Shown here piece after piece: positions 34,289-43,117 of a DNA stretch of 64,000 nt. The stretch's first letter is position 1; every line of letters begins with the position of its first letter. The DNA is taken from the NCBI GenBank assembly GCA_002162955.1, contig MABD01000018.1, forward strand, positions 124,001 to 188,000, written 5' to 3'. Under the pieces are notes generated by a model. The model saw only the letters and a program-made list of their open reading frames with translations, was not told the origin of the DNA and did no database searches. A program made the translations under genes and the position numbers. The DNA is from Gammaproteobacteria bacterium 45_16_T64. Its GTDB lineage: Bacteria > Pseudomonadota > Gammaproteobacteria > Pseudomonadales > Ketobacteraceae.

Positions 34289-35308
34289 ATGTTCAGAGAG
34301 CGGCAGATTCTAGATATTCTGATTGGAAGGCTCGATGCAAACCCTTCCGTACGATCCAATATTTATCGTGCAGAAAGTATCACTTGGAAAGGTAAGAGTT
34401 TTCCCATCGATGTAATTGAATTGGGCTCAGATAATATCGATCACCCATGTATAGGTTTCTTTTCTGGTGTACATGGCATGGAGCGAATCGGCACCCAAGT
34501 CATACTAGCATTTCTGCAATCATTAACAGAACGCCTCCAATGGGACGACAGTTTGATCAACTTATTAACCCAAGTGAAACTGTTATTTATGCCTATCGTG
34601 AACCCCGTGGGCATATTTATGCATAGCCGCTGCAACGGGAATAACGTTGACTTGATGAGAAACGCTCCCATTAACGCGGAAGTTAACGTTCCATTTTTGG
34701 TGGGGGGCCACCGGCTAGGAAAAGCGTTACCTTGGTATCGTGGCAAGAAGAATGCAGATATGGAAGCTGAATCCCAAGCGCTAATTAACACCGTTAATCA
34801 GCGAATAATTCCTCACAAAAAAGCCATTACCATTGATTGTCACTCAGGTTTCGGATTAAACGACCGTTTATGGTTTCCCTTCGCTTACTCTGCGCGTCCA
34901 TTTCCACTACTTGCAGAAGTAACCGCACTCAAGAACACACTCGACAAAAGTTATCCGTACCATCATTTTTATCATATTGAGCCACAATCCAATGCATACC
35001 ACACTCACGGTGATCTGTGGGACTACCTTTCTGTTGAGAATGAAGGGCGTGACTTTATTCCCCTCACATTAGAAATGGGGTCATGGCTTTGGCTTAAGAA
35101 AAACCCTAAACAAATATTCGATATTTTTGGTGTGTACCATCCAATACAAGAACACCGAATTAAACGCGTATTACGCCAGCATATGCCACTTCTTGATTTT
35201 CTAATAAGAATGACTGCATCTCACAAGTATTGGTGGCCTAATACAACTAGAGCACGAAAAACCTTAGAAAATGAAGCTTTCGAACTTTGGTTTCGAAAGG
35301 TGTCATGA
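34289..35308 (+). CDS. M14-like zinc carboxypeptidase (DUF2817/aspartoacylase-related)
   Basis: A 339-residue cytoplasmic protein without signal peptide. Zinc ligands are visible: GVHGMERIG (H-x-x-E) and IDCHSGFG (third ligand His). LTLEMGSW holds the probable catalytic Glu. NPVGIFMHSRCNGNNVDLMR is the typical Asn-Arg substrate-binding block of M14 enzymes. Family members remove C-terminal residues or deacylate; this branch is uncharacterised. 74 bases separate its end from olsB, so it is probably not part of that operon. Confidence 0.83.
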   Translation: MFRERQILDILIGRLDANPSVRSNIYRAESITWKGKSFPIDVIELGSDNIDHPCIGFFSGVHGMERIGTQVILAFLQSLTERLQWDDSLINLLTQVKLLFMPIVNPVGIFMHSRCNGNNVDLMRNAPINAEVNVPFLVGGHRLGKALPWYRGKKNADMEAESQALINTVNQRIIPHKKAITIDCHSGFGLNDRLWFPFAYSARPFPLLAEVTALKNTLDKSYPYHHFYHIEPQSNAYHTHGDLWDYLSVENEGRDFIPLTLEMGSWLWLKKNPKQIFDIFGVYHPIQEHRIKRVLRQHMPLLDFLIRMTASHKYWWPNTTRARKTLENEAFELWFRKVS

Positions 35309-35382
35309 ACTTTCAATATTACATTAAACAAACTGCCATGATGGGAGCCTAGTCTAAGCAAAACAGTTCAGGAGAACCTGTA

Positions 35383-36168
35383 ATGCTTAGCCAAGCGACC
35401 CAGCTACTTAAACATATTAGCAGTCTTACAAGGGACAACCACAGCACGGATGCTGCCCCTATTCAATTAGAAGCAAAATTCACACGCAAGAGAAAGGAAA
35501 TTATCGCTGCACAAAAATTACGTTATCAGATCTTCACCGATGAGTATGGTGCAAAGATAAAAAGCGTACGAGGGATAGACAAAGATCGTTTTGACAAACA
35601 TTGCCTTCACTTGATAGTAAAGGACACCAACAGCAACGAAATTGTCGGTTATACCCGTGTATTGACTGACTCCGCCTCGCAACTAACTGGAGGTTACTAT
35701 TCAGAGTCCGAGTTTGATATATCCGCACTTCGCCCCTTCCATGGACGCACAATAGAAATAGGGCGTACCTGCATCGATTCGAGATATAGAAATGGAGCAA
35801 CCATTGGTGTTCTTTGGTCTGCCATTGGACGCTACCTCGCCGACAACCACGTACGTTACCTTATCGGCTGTGGTAGCATTTCCATGGCAGACGGCGGTAT
35901 AGCAGCACAAGCAATTATGCAAAAAATTCGCAACAAGTACATGATTGAAAACCAACAACATGTCACGCCGTACCGAAGCATAGCCTTTCCAAAACAGCCT
36001 GCTGTGATTAATCCCAAGATACCTCCTTTGCTCAAAGCGTATTTAAGTATGGGGGCAAAGATTGCAGGGGAACCCTATTGGGATATTGATTTTAATGTTG
36101 CCGATGTTTTTATTGTCTTAGATATGGAAACGGTATCAAGCCGATACAAAAAACACTTTATCCGCTAA
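35383..36168 (+). CDS. olsB: OlsB-type ornithine N-acyltransferase (GNAT fold)
   Basis: A 261-residue protein of the Acetyltransf_5/OlsB family: RKEIIAAQKLRYQIFTDEYG, FDKHCLHLIVKDTNSNEIVG, ARVLTD-like YTRVLTDSASQL, the EIGRTCIDSRYRNG motif and YLIGCGSISMADGG. In the ornithine-lipid pathway OlsB attaches a 3-hydroxy fatty acid from ACP to ornithine, and OlsA then adds the second chain. The next gene, 11 bases on, is an OlsA-like acyltransferase, which supports the call strongly. Ornithine lipids replace phospholipids when phosphate is short. AHL synthases share the N-terminal pattern but differ in the core. Strong ribosome site (CAGGAGAA). Confidence 0.88.
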   Translation: MLSQATQLLKHISSLTRDNHSTDAAPIQLEAKFTRKRKEIIAAQKLRYQIFTDEYGAKIKSVRGIDKDRFDKHCLHLIVKDTNSNEIVGYTRVLTDSASQLTGGYYSESEFDISALRPFHGRTIEIGRTCIDSRYRNGATIGVLWSAIGRYLADNHVRYLIGCGSISMADGGIAAQAIMQKIRNKYMIENQQHVTPYRSIAFPKQPAVINPKIPPLLKAYLSMGAKIAGEPYWDIDFNVADVFIVLDMETVSSRYKKHFIR

Positions 36169-36179
36169 AGGAAAAAACC

Positions 36180-36983
36180 ATGCAAGAGCCCGCGCTGGTC
36201 CAACCCACTGCAGAAGCCTCTACACTAACGCAGAAATTTATACAGAAACTCATACAGAAACTCAGAATTGCGACCAAAGCAACAAAGCTATTAGTACATT
36301 TCAGCCTAGGGGGGATACTCATCCCCACCCTAGGATTTTGGCTTCCTTTCAATACCTCATTTCACAAAAAGATCACTCAATGGTGGTTGAAAAGAGCCTG
36401 TAACATTCTTTCCTTAACGGTAAAAATCAAAGGCCAACTTCCCTCAGATCCAGGTTTCTTTGTCTCAAATCACGTCTCATGGATGGATATCATTGTGATT
36501 GGTGGACATACCCCCATACGCTTCCTATCCAAAGCTGAGGTCAGGCAATGGCCCATCATCGGCTGGTTCGCTGCTTGCACAGGTACGCTATTTATACAGC
36601 GGGGTAATGGAAAATCCACCGTAATGGCAAATATTATTCAAGAAGAGCTTGGTAAGGGCGAGTCAATATTAGTTTTTCCGGAAGCAACAAGCACTGACGG
36701 TAAACAAGTCCGACGCTTTTTTCCCAATATGTTCTCCGCCCCGATTAACGCCAACGCCCCAGTTCACCCGCTGGCAATACACTATTCGGAAAATGGAAGC
36801 CCTAGTAGCAAAGCTCCGTTTATCAATGATGATGAATTCTTTAGCCACCTACTTAGCATTCTTAAATCAGATAACATTAACGTTACACTACACGCTCTTA
36901 ACAGCATCTCGACAAACATAGACAGCCGGCGAAAAGTCGTCAGTGATTTAGCGAGAGAGCAAATCACTGACGCGATTCTTTAA
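36180..36983 (+). CDS. olsA: OlsA-type lyso-ornithine-lipid/1-acylglycerol-3-phosphate acyltransferase
   Basis: A 267-residue PlsC-family protein with N-terminal hydrophobic segments (about residues 40-62). Acyltransferase blocks: NHVSWMDI (H-x4-D catalytic), LSKAEVRQWPIIGW, GTLFIQRGNG and LVFPEATSTDGKQVRRFFP. Located 11 bases after olsB with a good ribosome site (AAAGGAAA), so the pair is co-expressed; OlsA acylates lyso-ornithine lipid made by OlsB. It can also act as a general PlsC, since the motifs do not separate the two. Ends 84 bases before a convergent gene. Confidence 0.87.
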   Translation: MQEPALVQPTAEASTLTQKFIQKLIQKLRIATKATKLLVHFSLGGILIPTLGFWLPFNTSFHKKITQWWLKRACNILSLTVKIKGQLPSDPGFFVSNHVSWMDIIVIGGHTPIRFLSKAEVRQWPIIGWFAACTGTLFIQRGNGKSTVMANIIQEELGKGESILVFPEATSTDGKQVRRFFPNMFSAPINANAPVHPLAIHYSENGSPSSKAPFINDDEFFSHLLSILKSDNINVTLHALNSISTNIDSRRKVVSDLAREQITDAIL

Positions 36984-37029
36984 TACTTTTTCCAATATCG
37001 TCATTTAACACTACCGATGAAATCCTTCT

Positions 37030-37057
37030 TGCGTGGCCACACACTTGTGACCACGCA
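37030..37057. terminator. Hairpin between convergent genes
   Basis: A 12-bp stem with one C-A mismatch (TGCGTGGCCACA against TGTGACCACGCA) and loop CACT, located between the ends of olsA and the periplasmic hypothetical gene. No T-run on either side, so function as a terminator is only likely by position. Confidence 0.4.
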
Positions 37058-37067
37058 TAACAAGACG

Positions 37068-37820
37068 TTAATGCCTGTGGTGTGGCGACGCGGACTCTAA
37101 TGCATCGCCATTCGCATTATAAAACCCCGATGCTCCGTGAGACACAAACCCCAAGTTAATCATTTTCAGTAAAAATGGATCGCTCTCATTATCCCCTATA
37201 TCAGCATAATCTGTTGTCTGGTAGCTATCTCGATCCGTGAAAAAACTGTCGACCTTACTCTCGTCCGGCTCATAAAGGGTGAGTGTCGCGGTAAAAGAAT
37301 AATGCTGAGTCACTTCCTTATAGCGCACAGGTAGCTCTTTCGAGGGCGACCACGTTAACAAATAATGTACCCCCTTCCTTTGAGCACTGTAATAGTCCAG
37401 CTTGTCGCAACCATCCCCTTGAGATCTTAGGAGCTTCATGGTGTTTTTCGAAATCTTCGTAATCAGTCGCGTCTTTTTAGCCCATATCTTTTCGTCCGTG
37501 CTACCTTCAACTTCGTTGGGTTGATATTCAATCCCTCGGCGATATTCATCAAAGTAGCGAACCGGTCGAACACGCCCATTAGGTAATAGATTCCACACTT
37601 CGGTGACCTGTTGATCCTCTAATTCATGAGCAACCTCTTTCCCTCTTCGCCACAGAGCCAATCGCGAGGTAGACGTTAATGCCTCGCTACCAGCCTGTTT
37701 GTGCAGTTTCTTTTCCAACATATAGTGCGCCCCCATTTTATTGGGGTTAGTCTCACACGCAACGCCATAGACGTTTGCCGACAATACGCCCAATACTACA
37801 GCACCAACTATCTTTATCAT
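37068..37820 (-). CDS. Secreted protein downstream of alkaline phosphatases
   Basis: A 250-residue protein with a cleavable signal (residues 1-22, MIKIVGAVVLGVLSANVYGV then ACETNP). The mature part is beta-rich with many Lys, Asp and Tyr residues and two likely paired Cys (in VACETNP and GDGCDKL). No family recognised. The C-terminus ends in a His-rich tail (SASPHHRH). It follows the two alkaline phosphatase genes on the same strand, 69 bases after the nearer one, with an intercistronic hairpin between. A shared role in phosphate scavenging is only inferred. Confidence 0.75.
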   Translation of the reverse strand: MIKIVGAVVLGVLSANVYGVACETNPNKMGAHYMLEKKLHKQAGSEALTSTSRLALWRRGKEVAHELEDQQVTEVWNLLPNGRVRPVRYFDEYRRGIEYQPNEVEGSTDEKIWAKKTRLITKISKNTMKLLRSQGDGCDKLDYYSAQRKGVHYLLTWSPSKELPVRYKEVTQHYSFTATLTLYEPDESKVDSFFTDRDSYQTTDYADIGDNESDPFLLKMINLGFVSHGASGFYNANGDALESASPHHRH

Positions 37821-37835
37821 TTTATTTCTCCCGCA

Positions 37836-37860
37836 ACAAAGGGGGCAGCGCCCCCTTTGT
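37836..37860. terminator. Intercistronic hairpin between alkaline phosphatase and hypothetical gene
   Basis: ACAAAGGGGGC, loop AGC, GCCCCCTTTGT: a perfect 11-bp stem. The T-run (CTTTTTT) is on the plus strand; on the minus strand, where the flanking genes lie, only TTTGTT follows. It probably lowers or processes read-through into the downstream gene. Confidence 0.6.
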
Positions 37861-37889
37861 CTTTTTTACACCAAGAATTATGTCGTTAT

Positions 37890-39557
37890 TTACTGCAGTC
37901 TATTATCAGCGGTTTCCGTTAGTAAGCCTGCATAATCCATAATATGAAACAATATATTCTGCTCATTCGTACTGGTCACCAGTGATGCACCCGGCCCCAT
38001 TGCATAAATACCGACATCCTCACCAGAATGGGTTTCTGAAGAAAGCGGCACTAACGCCTCTTGATGGAAACCTGCTGACTCCGTATCAATAAATAGAAGA
38101 TCATGCCGTCCCGGGTTAATACGCTCGCCATACCCCTTATCAGCATCAGTTTCATCCCCTAGATGGCTAAAACCACGCCCATTCATATACCCAAGCGTGG
38201 TATAAGGCATACCATCAGACGCTAACGCAGGTGCTTCAGCGCCAACGTTCACCACTTTACCCAAAATTGGGTTTCCACGCTTAGGGTAACCTGCAATGGT
38301 AAACACGTGGCCATGATCGGCTGTCACAATAATCAACGTATCCTCACTGTCTGTCGCATCCACAGCAGCTTGCACTGCTTCAGCAAATTCAATGGTATCC
38401 GTTAACGCTGAATAAGCAGAACCCGCATGATGGGCATGATCTATACGCCCCGATTCAACCATCAAGAAAAAGCCGTCATTATTGTTATCCAATACATCAA
38501 TGGCTTTCTCCGTCATTTCGCGCAACGAAGGTTCGCCTGCAATGTCATTATGGCGATCAGCTTCATAGTGCATATGGGACTCGTTAAACAACCCGAATAT
38601 ATGTTCAGCCGTTGACGCATCAATAGCATTAAACCCAGCACGATCAATCACGTAATTCCCATCCGTATATAATGACTGCCACTCAGCCGTCAAATCACGC
38701 CCATCGGTTCTATCACCCTCGACCGTGCTAACCGCATCGATGGTATTGAATGCAGCATCCTTAGGTAAGAAATGACGTCGACCACCACCCATCACAACTT
38801 CAAGACCATCCACGTCTAAACCTGGGAAACGATCTTCTAGATTTGATTCAAAGTTCACCAACTGAGACGCGATATCTTCTGGTAGATCATTTACATCGCA
38901 GTTGACCTTATCATCGTCACCTTCTATGTCAGAAACATCCTCCCAATTTCGATCCGCGGATTTAGCATAGGTTGCGGCCGGCGTCGCGTGAGTGATTCGT
39001 GCCGTTGATATGACGCCTGTAGACTTACCCGCTATCTCGGCAATTTCCAATGCAGACATTAACTCGTTACCGGCAATGGTAGAGCAGTCACCTCGAACAA
39101 TATCTTCATCCACACCAATCACGCCAACATCCGTTTTTGCGCCCGACATAATTGCCGTCATGGTGCCAGCGGAATCTGGTGTCTGCGCATCCACATTGTA
39201 AGTTTTAGCAAGCCCTGAAAAAGGGAACTTACCAAAGCTAAGTACATTTTCCTCCCCATCCATACCTTTAAGCTGCCCCTCCAGAATGCGCGCTGCGGTG
39301 ACGGTAGAGATTCCCATACCATCCCCTACAAAGAGAATAATATTCTTCGCCGAGCCTGCTTCGACCGTATAATCTGCAGCACTACTCACGTTCAATTTGG
39401 CCTCACCAAACCAAGAATTATTTTCCGTATTTTCTAACATGGCACTACGGTTCACATTATCAGTGTCGGAAGACGAACTGCCAGAATCACTACTGCTGCC
39501 ACCGCAACCCGATAAGATCAGTGTTGCTATCGCAGAAACCATCAATGTATTTTTCAT
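37890..39557 (-). CDS. PhoA-type alkaline phosphatase, lipoprotein form
   Basis: A 555-residue alkaline phosphatase. The signal ends ATLILSGC, followed by a Ser/Gly/Asp linker, so it is a lipoprotein tethered to a membrane. Active-site blocks: FVGDGMGIS (metal Asp), TPDSAGTMTA (nucleophile Ser), VESGRIDHAHHAG (Glu, Asp and His zinc ligands), TADHGHVF and TETHSGEDV. At the positions of E. coli Asp153 and Lys328 it has His (ITHATPAA and IDHAHH), the mammalian/marine-type pattern. It follows its close paralogue at 39572 by 14 bases; large blocks of the two are identical. They probably share one transcript from the Pho-box-like promoter at 41212. Confidence 0.94.
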   Translation of the reverse strand: MKNTLMVSAIATLILSGCGGSSSDSGSSSSDTDNVNRSAMLENTENNSWFGEAKLNVSSAADYTVEAGSAKNIILFVGDGMGISTVTAARILEGQLKGMDGEENVLSFGKFPFSGLAKTYNVDAQTPDSAGTMTAIMSGAKTDVGVIGVDEDIVRGDCSTIAGNELMSALEIAEIAGKSTGVISTARITHATPAATYAKSADRNWEDVSDIEGDDDKVNCDVNDLPEDIASQLVNFESNLEDRFPGLDVDGLEVVMGGGRRHFLPKDAAFNTIDAVSTVEGDRTDGRDLTAEWQSLYTDGNYVIDRAGFNAIDASTAEHIFGLFNESHMHYEADRHNDIAGEPSLREMTEKAIDVLDNNNDGFFLMVESGRIDHAHHAGSAYSALTDTIEFAEAVQAAVDATDSEDTLIIVTADHGHVFTIAGYPKRGNPILGKVVNVGAEAPALASDGMPYTTLGYMNGRGFSHLGDETDADKGYGERINPGRHDLLFIDTESAGFHQEALVPLSSETHSGEDVGIYAMGPGASLVTSTNEQNILFHIMDYAGLLTETADNRLQ

Positions 39558-39571
39558 TTCATCCCTTCCTA

Positions 39572-41173
39572 TTATTCAGATATCAACGCAAGCGCATTAT
39601 TAATCAAATGGAAAACAACGTTCTGCTCCACGACACCTTGCACCAGATGTGCGCTAGGGCCTTTCGCATGTATTGCGACATCTTCACCAGAGTGTGTTTC
39701 TGAACTTCGTGGCACAAGAGATTCCTGATGAAATCCTGAGGTTTCCGTATCAACCGCCGTTAAGTCTTTTCGTCCCGCATCCACTGCAAGGCCGTAACGT
39801 ACATCAGCATTGGTTTCACCCCCAAGGTCTGCAAATCCACGGCCATTCATATATCCCAATGTCGTATAAGGAAAACCTTCAGCATCCATGGAAGGTTCTT
39901 CTGCTCCAACGCCAACAACTTTTCCTAAAATTGGATTTCCTCGCTTAGGGTACCCAGCGATGGTAAAAACATGGCCATGATCCGCAGTGACGATAATTAA
40001 CGTTTCTGCAGGATCGGTACCGTCAATTGCCGCTTGCACTGCTGTTGAAAACTCAATCGTATCGGTTAGGGCGTTATATGCACTTCCGGCATGATGGCCA
40101 TGATCGATGCGCCCCGATTCAACCATAAGGAAAAAGCCTTTATCATTATTATCCAAGACTTGAATCGCTTTCGCTGTCATTTCGCTAAGAGAAGGTTCTC
40201 CTGCGATATCATTTTCGCGGTCTGCCTCATACTGCATATGCGATTCGTTAAATAACCCAAAAACATGCTCTGTAGAATCGACATCAATGGCATCAAAACC
40301 CGCTTGATCCATAACATATACACCATCGCTATAGGTCGCACCCCACTCATTAATAAGGTGGCGTCCATCGGTGCGATCACCTTCTGTAGCGCTTACAGCG
40401 TCAGCGCTGTTAAAGTCTGAATCTTTCGGTAAAAAATGTCTTCGACCTCCCCCCATGATCACTTCAATGCCATTCACATCCGCACCGGGAATGCGACGCT
40501 CAAGGTTGGCTTCAAAATTGACTAACTGAGATGCAATATCCTCCGGAAGGTTATTGAGATCACAATTAGCCTTTCCATCATCCCCTTCAATATCAGAAAT
40601 ATCCTCCCAATTCCGATCGGCTGACTTCGCATAGGTTGCCGCGGGGGTCGCGTGAGTGATACGCGCGGTACTAATTACGCCAGTGGACAATCCATTTAAC
40701 TCGGCAAGTTCCAAGGCAGTGATAACCTCATTTCCTTCAACCGTCGAGCAATCGCCACGTACAATATCCTCATCGACCCCAATCACACCAACATCTGTTT
40801 TAACCCCAGACATCATTGCTGTCATGGTCCCAGCCGAATCAGGGGTTTGCGCATCAACGTTGTAAGTTTTAGCCAATGCAGTATAAGGAAACTGCTCAAA
40901 ACTTAGATAACCCTCCTCCCCTGACTCCCCTTCTAACTGGCCCTGTAAAATACGAGATGCCGTCAATGTTGAGACCCCCATACCATCCCCCACAAATACA
41001 ATGACGTTTTTGGCCGTGGTGGTCTGGGTTCGCGCCAACTTTTCTGTTAGCTGAGATTCGGCTTGTGTGAACCAAGCATTCGCTACCTGCGACTCTGGCA
41101 GCACGCCGGCACTACTACTGACCGAGACAGCAAGGGCTATCGCTCCTGATAGCATACATATTCTTTTATCCAT
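39572..41173 (-). CDS. PhoA-type alkaline phosphatase, secreted soluble form
   Basis: A 533-residue paralogue of the next gene, but with an ordinary Sec signal (AIALAVSVSSSAGVLP) and no lipobox. Same catalytic blocks: FVGDGMGVS, TPDSAGTMTAMMSG, VESGRIDHGHHAG, TADHGHVF, ETHSGEDV; His again replaces the E. coli Asp153/Lys328 pair. It releases inorganic phosphate from organic esters in the periplasm or outside. It is the first gene of the run and sits behind a candidate Pho box, which fits induction by phosphate limitation. Confidence 0.94.
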   Translation of the reverse strand: MDKRICMLSGAIALAVSVSSSAGVLPESQVANAWFTQAESQLTEKLARTQTTTAKNVIVFVGDGMGVSTLTASRILQGQLEGESGEEGYLSFEQFPYTALAKTYNVDAQTPDSAGTMTAMMSGVKTDVGVIGVDEDIVRGDCSTVEGNEVITALELAELNGLSTGVISTARITHATPAATYAKSADRNWEDISDIEGDDGKANCDLNNLPEDIASQLVNFEANLERRIPGADVNGIEVIMGGGRRHFLPKDSDFNSADAVSATEGDRTDGRHLINEWGATYSDGVYVMDQAGFDAIDVDSTEHVFGLFNESHMQYEADRENDIAGEPSLSEMTAKAIQVLDNNDKGFFLMVESGRIDHGHHAGSAYNALTDTIEFSTAVQAAIDGTDPAETLIIVTADHGHVFTIAGYPKRGNPILGKVVGVGAEEPSMDAEGFPYTTLGYMNGRGFADLGGETNADVRYGLAVDAGRKDLTAVDTETSGFHQESLVPRSSETHSGEDVAIHAKGPSAHLVQGVVEQNVVFHLINNALALISE

Positions 41174-41211
41174 GATAGTTACCTCTATCGGTTATGAAAT
41201 GAACTGAAATG

Positions 41212-41267
41212 ATAGTAACGATCAAATATGACTATTTGTCGTCGAATACATGACAATTAATAGTCAA
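41212..41267 (-). promoter_or_regulatory. Candidate Pho-box promoter of the alkaline phosphatase genes
   Basis: Read on the minus strand: TTGACTA, TTAA, TTGTCAT, GTAT, TCGACGA, CAAA, TAGTCAT, each 7-base unit repeating every 11 bases with mostly AT spacers. Units 2 and 4 resemble the CTGTCAT half-site; units 1 and 3 are weak. Ten bases after the last unit comes TACTAT, a possible -10, the spacing expected for PhoB-driven promoters. Match to consensus is partial, so this is a candidate. Confidence 0.45.
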
Positions 41268-41297
41268 TATGAATAGAATACGAACTACATAAATCCA

Positions 41298-41816
41298 ATG
41301 ACAACATACCAACCTTTAGGTCTGCTTATGAATATTGCATGTAAAGACGTCGATGAGAGTTACCTACATAGCGCTCCTATGCGCTTTGTGAATGAAGTCA
41401 TTCTCGATGCAACCCCAGAAGAAGTGTTTGCAATTTTTGAAGACGAGAACAGCTGGCCCAAATGGTTTAAAGGGATCAAACACGTTGAATGGACCAGCCC
41501 TAAACCCTACAGCGTTGGAACCACTAGAACGGTGACTCTTGATGCAATGAAAGTTTACGAGCACTTTATTATTTGGGAACAGAACAAACGCTTTGCCTTT
41601 TACTTTACCTCTACCGGGTTACCTTTCGTCAAATCCCTGTGTGAGGACTATCAGCTAGAAGCCGTTGGTGATAGCCAAACTCGCTTTATCTATACCGTTG
41701 CTTGTGATCCGATTCTATTGATAAAAATGACCGGGCCGCTGGCAAAATATGCTCTCGGGAATATGTTTAAGAACGCAGCGGAATCACTGCGACTCTATAT
41801 TCAAGATAACAAGTAG
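41298..41816 (+). CDS. SRPBCC (polyketide cyclase/START-like) protein
   Basis: A 172-residue helix-grip protein: FVNEVILDATPEEVFAIFED, SWPKWFKGIKHVEW, VGTTRTVTLD, IIWEQNKRFAFYFTSTGLPF and the C-terminal helix FKNAAESLRLYI. These bind hydrophobic ligands; no catalytic residues can be named. An internal ATG about 10 codons on is an alternative start. Divergent from the alkaline phosphatase genes, and followed by a clear terminator. Confidence 0.85.
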   Translation: MTTYQPLGLLMNIACKDVDESYLHSAPMRFVNEVILDATPEEVFAIFEDENSWPKWFKGIKHVEWTSPKPYSVGTTRTVTLDAMKVYEHFIIWEQNKRFAFYFTSTGLPFVKSLCEDYQLEAVGDSQTRFIYTVACDPILLIKMTGPLAKYALGNMFKNAAESLRLYIQDNK

Positions 41817-41834
41817 CTCTCCTATTCCTAAGCC

Positions 41835-41872
41835 AATCCCTAAGCCCAGAAATTGTGCTTAGGGATTTTTTT
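41835..41872 (+). terminator. Rho-independent terminator of the SRPBCC gene
   Basis: AATCCCTAAGC, 11-base loop, GCTTAGGGATT then a run of seven Ts (41866-41872). The 11-bp stem is perfect. It overlaps the last codons of the convergent M23 gene. Confidence 0.85.
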
Positions 41873-42907
41873 ATCGGCAAAAAAAGCACCCCGATAAAAG
41901 TTCGACGATAATGGCAACGTTAACTGTCGAGTCTCCCCCCCTTTCTTTCCGCGCAACGAAACACCCCGTAATGCTTCTGGCCACGCCCATTTATCATGAT
42001 GTAGCGAGTCTTCTAACAACGCCGCGATATATTCATATTGCCCATCTAATGCTTGTAGTTGATCACGAACCGCGTCGTCGATACATTGAGGAATAACATC
42101 GTTGATAGCCTGAATGTCTACTGCGCTCGTATCAGGAATGAGCTCTTCCCTGAAAGCCTCTGTAGCCGCTACGGAGACTGGCATACCACTACCATCAGGG
42201 GAATACCAAGTGCTGTTATCGGAATTAAACGGGTCCAATGGAACACCATTCTCCCACACCATGAAGTGGATATGCGGGGGGATCCAGGGACAAAATATTG
42301 TCATGTCCATACCACTCACGCCGCTTAGTGCTACAACATCCCCTCGCTTCACTTTCTGACCTAAGTGAACCTTCGCCTTCCAGCAATGCGTATATTGCGT
42401 CAGTACACCATCACCATGATCTAGAGCCACCGTTAATCCCCCACGCAACCACGTATCCCGAATCATCACTACCGTTCCAGGAGCTGCGGCAACTAATTCC
42501 GTGCCCACAGGGCAAACAAAATCGACACCATCATGCTCATCATAAGTTAACCCCTTGCCCCGAAAATCCCTTGAGGTTTTACGCGTTACACGCTGGCTAT
42601 ACCCTTTCCCTCCACCCACTTCATCAAAACAATGATAGATCGGAGCCAAACCATGAATAGGTCGCTTGCCCTGATAGGTTGGGATCGAAATATCAGGCCG
42701 AATAAACCCCAGCGAACTCACGCCAAATTGAAACCCTGCCCCCTGACGACGCAAAGCACTGCCTAGGTCACTGAACAACTGAGTTGAAGAACGAATGCCA
42801 AACATATTCGCGACATTCTTGATTGCTCCACCTATTGGTTGCCCTCTCATTGCTTCATGAATTTCATTTGGCGCGGCTTCAATATTTTTCTCATAGGACA
42901 TTGTCAT
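41840..42907 (-). CDS. M23-family LytM-type metallopeptidase
   Basis: About 355 residues from ATG 42907 (or 353 from 42901); GAGGAGGT sits 3 or 9 bases before these two ATGs, so the second is slightly better spaced, while a longer frame upstream has no ribosome site. The LytM domain has its zinc ligands: HDGVDFVCPVGTEL (H-x3-D) and PPHIHFMVW (H-x-H), with the beta-hairpin VVMIRDTWLRGGLTVALDHG between. There is no signal peptide visible, so export to the wall is uncertain. Such enzymes cut peptidoglycan cross-bridges or act as regulators of amidases. Upstream, divergent, is a TetR regulator. Confidence 0.85.
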   Translation of the reverse strand: MTMSYEKNIEAAPNEIHEAMRGQPIGGAIKNVANMFGIRSSTQLFSDLGSALRRQGAGFQFGVSSLGFIRPDISIPTYQGKRPIHGLAPIYHCFDEVGGGKGYSQRVTRKTSRDFRGKGLTYDEHDGVDFVCPVGTELVAAAPGTVVMIRDTWLRGGLTVALDHGDGVLTQYTHCWKAKVHLGQKVKRGDVVALSGVSGMDMTIFCPWIPPHIHFMVWENGVPLDPFNSDNSTWYSPDGSGMPVSVAATEAFREELIPDTSAVDIQAINDVIPQCIDDAVRDQLQALDGQYEYIAALLEDSLHHDKWAWPEALRGVSLRGKKGGETRQLTLPLSSNFYRGAFFADKKIPKHNFWA

Positions 42908-43117
42908 ACGACCTCCTCTTGTGACTCGACGATAAACGTCGTCAATGGGTGACTCACCTTTCACCCTAACTCAGCATTACGTGAACATTGTTCAGATATG
43001 GAAATATTCAATCTTAGGGTATAATTTGTCAAGGTTTTTTAGCCAAAGGCCTAATTCCACTGGGCTTTCAGCTCAAAAACAGACAATAATTACACATCAT
43101 CAGGGGCTATTGTTTAC

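Noticed and set aside
35383-36168. An N-acyl-homoserine lactone synthase (LuxI-like)
   Set aside because: The N-terminal pattern is shared by both families, but the EIGRTCID core and the adjacent PlsC-type gene point to OlsB.
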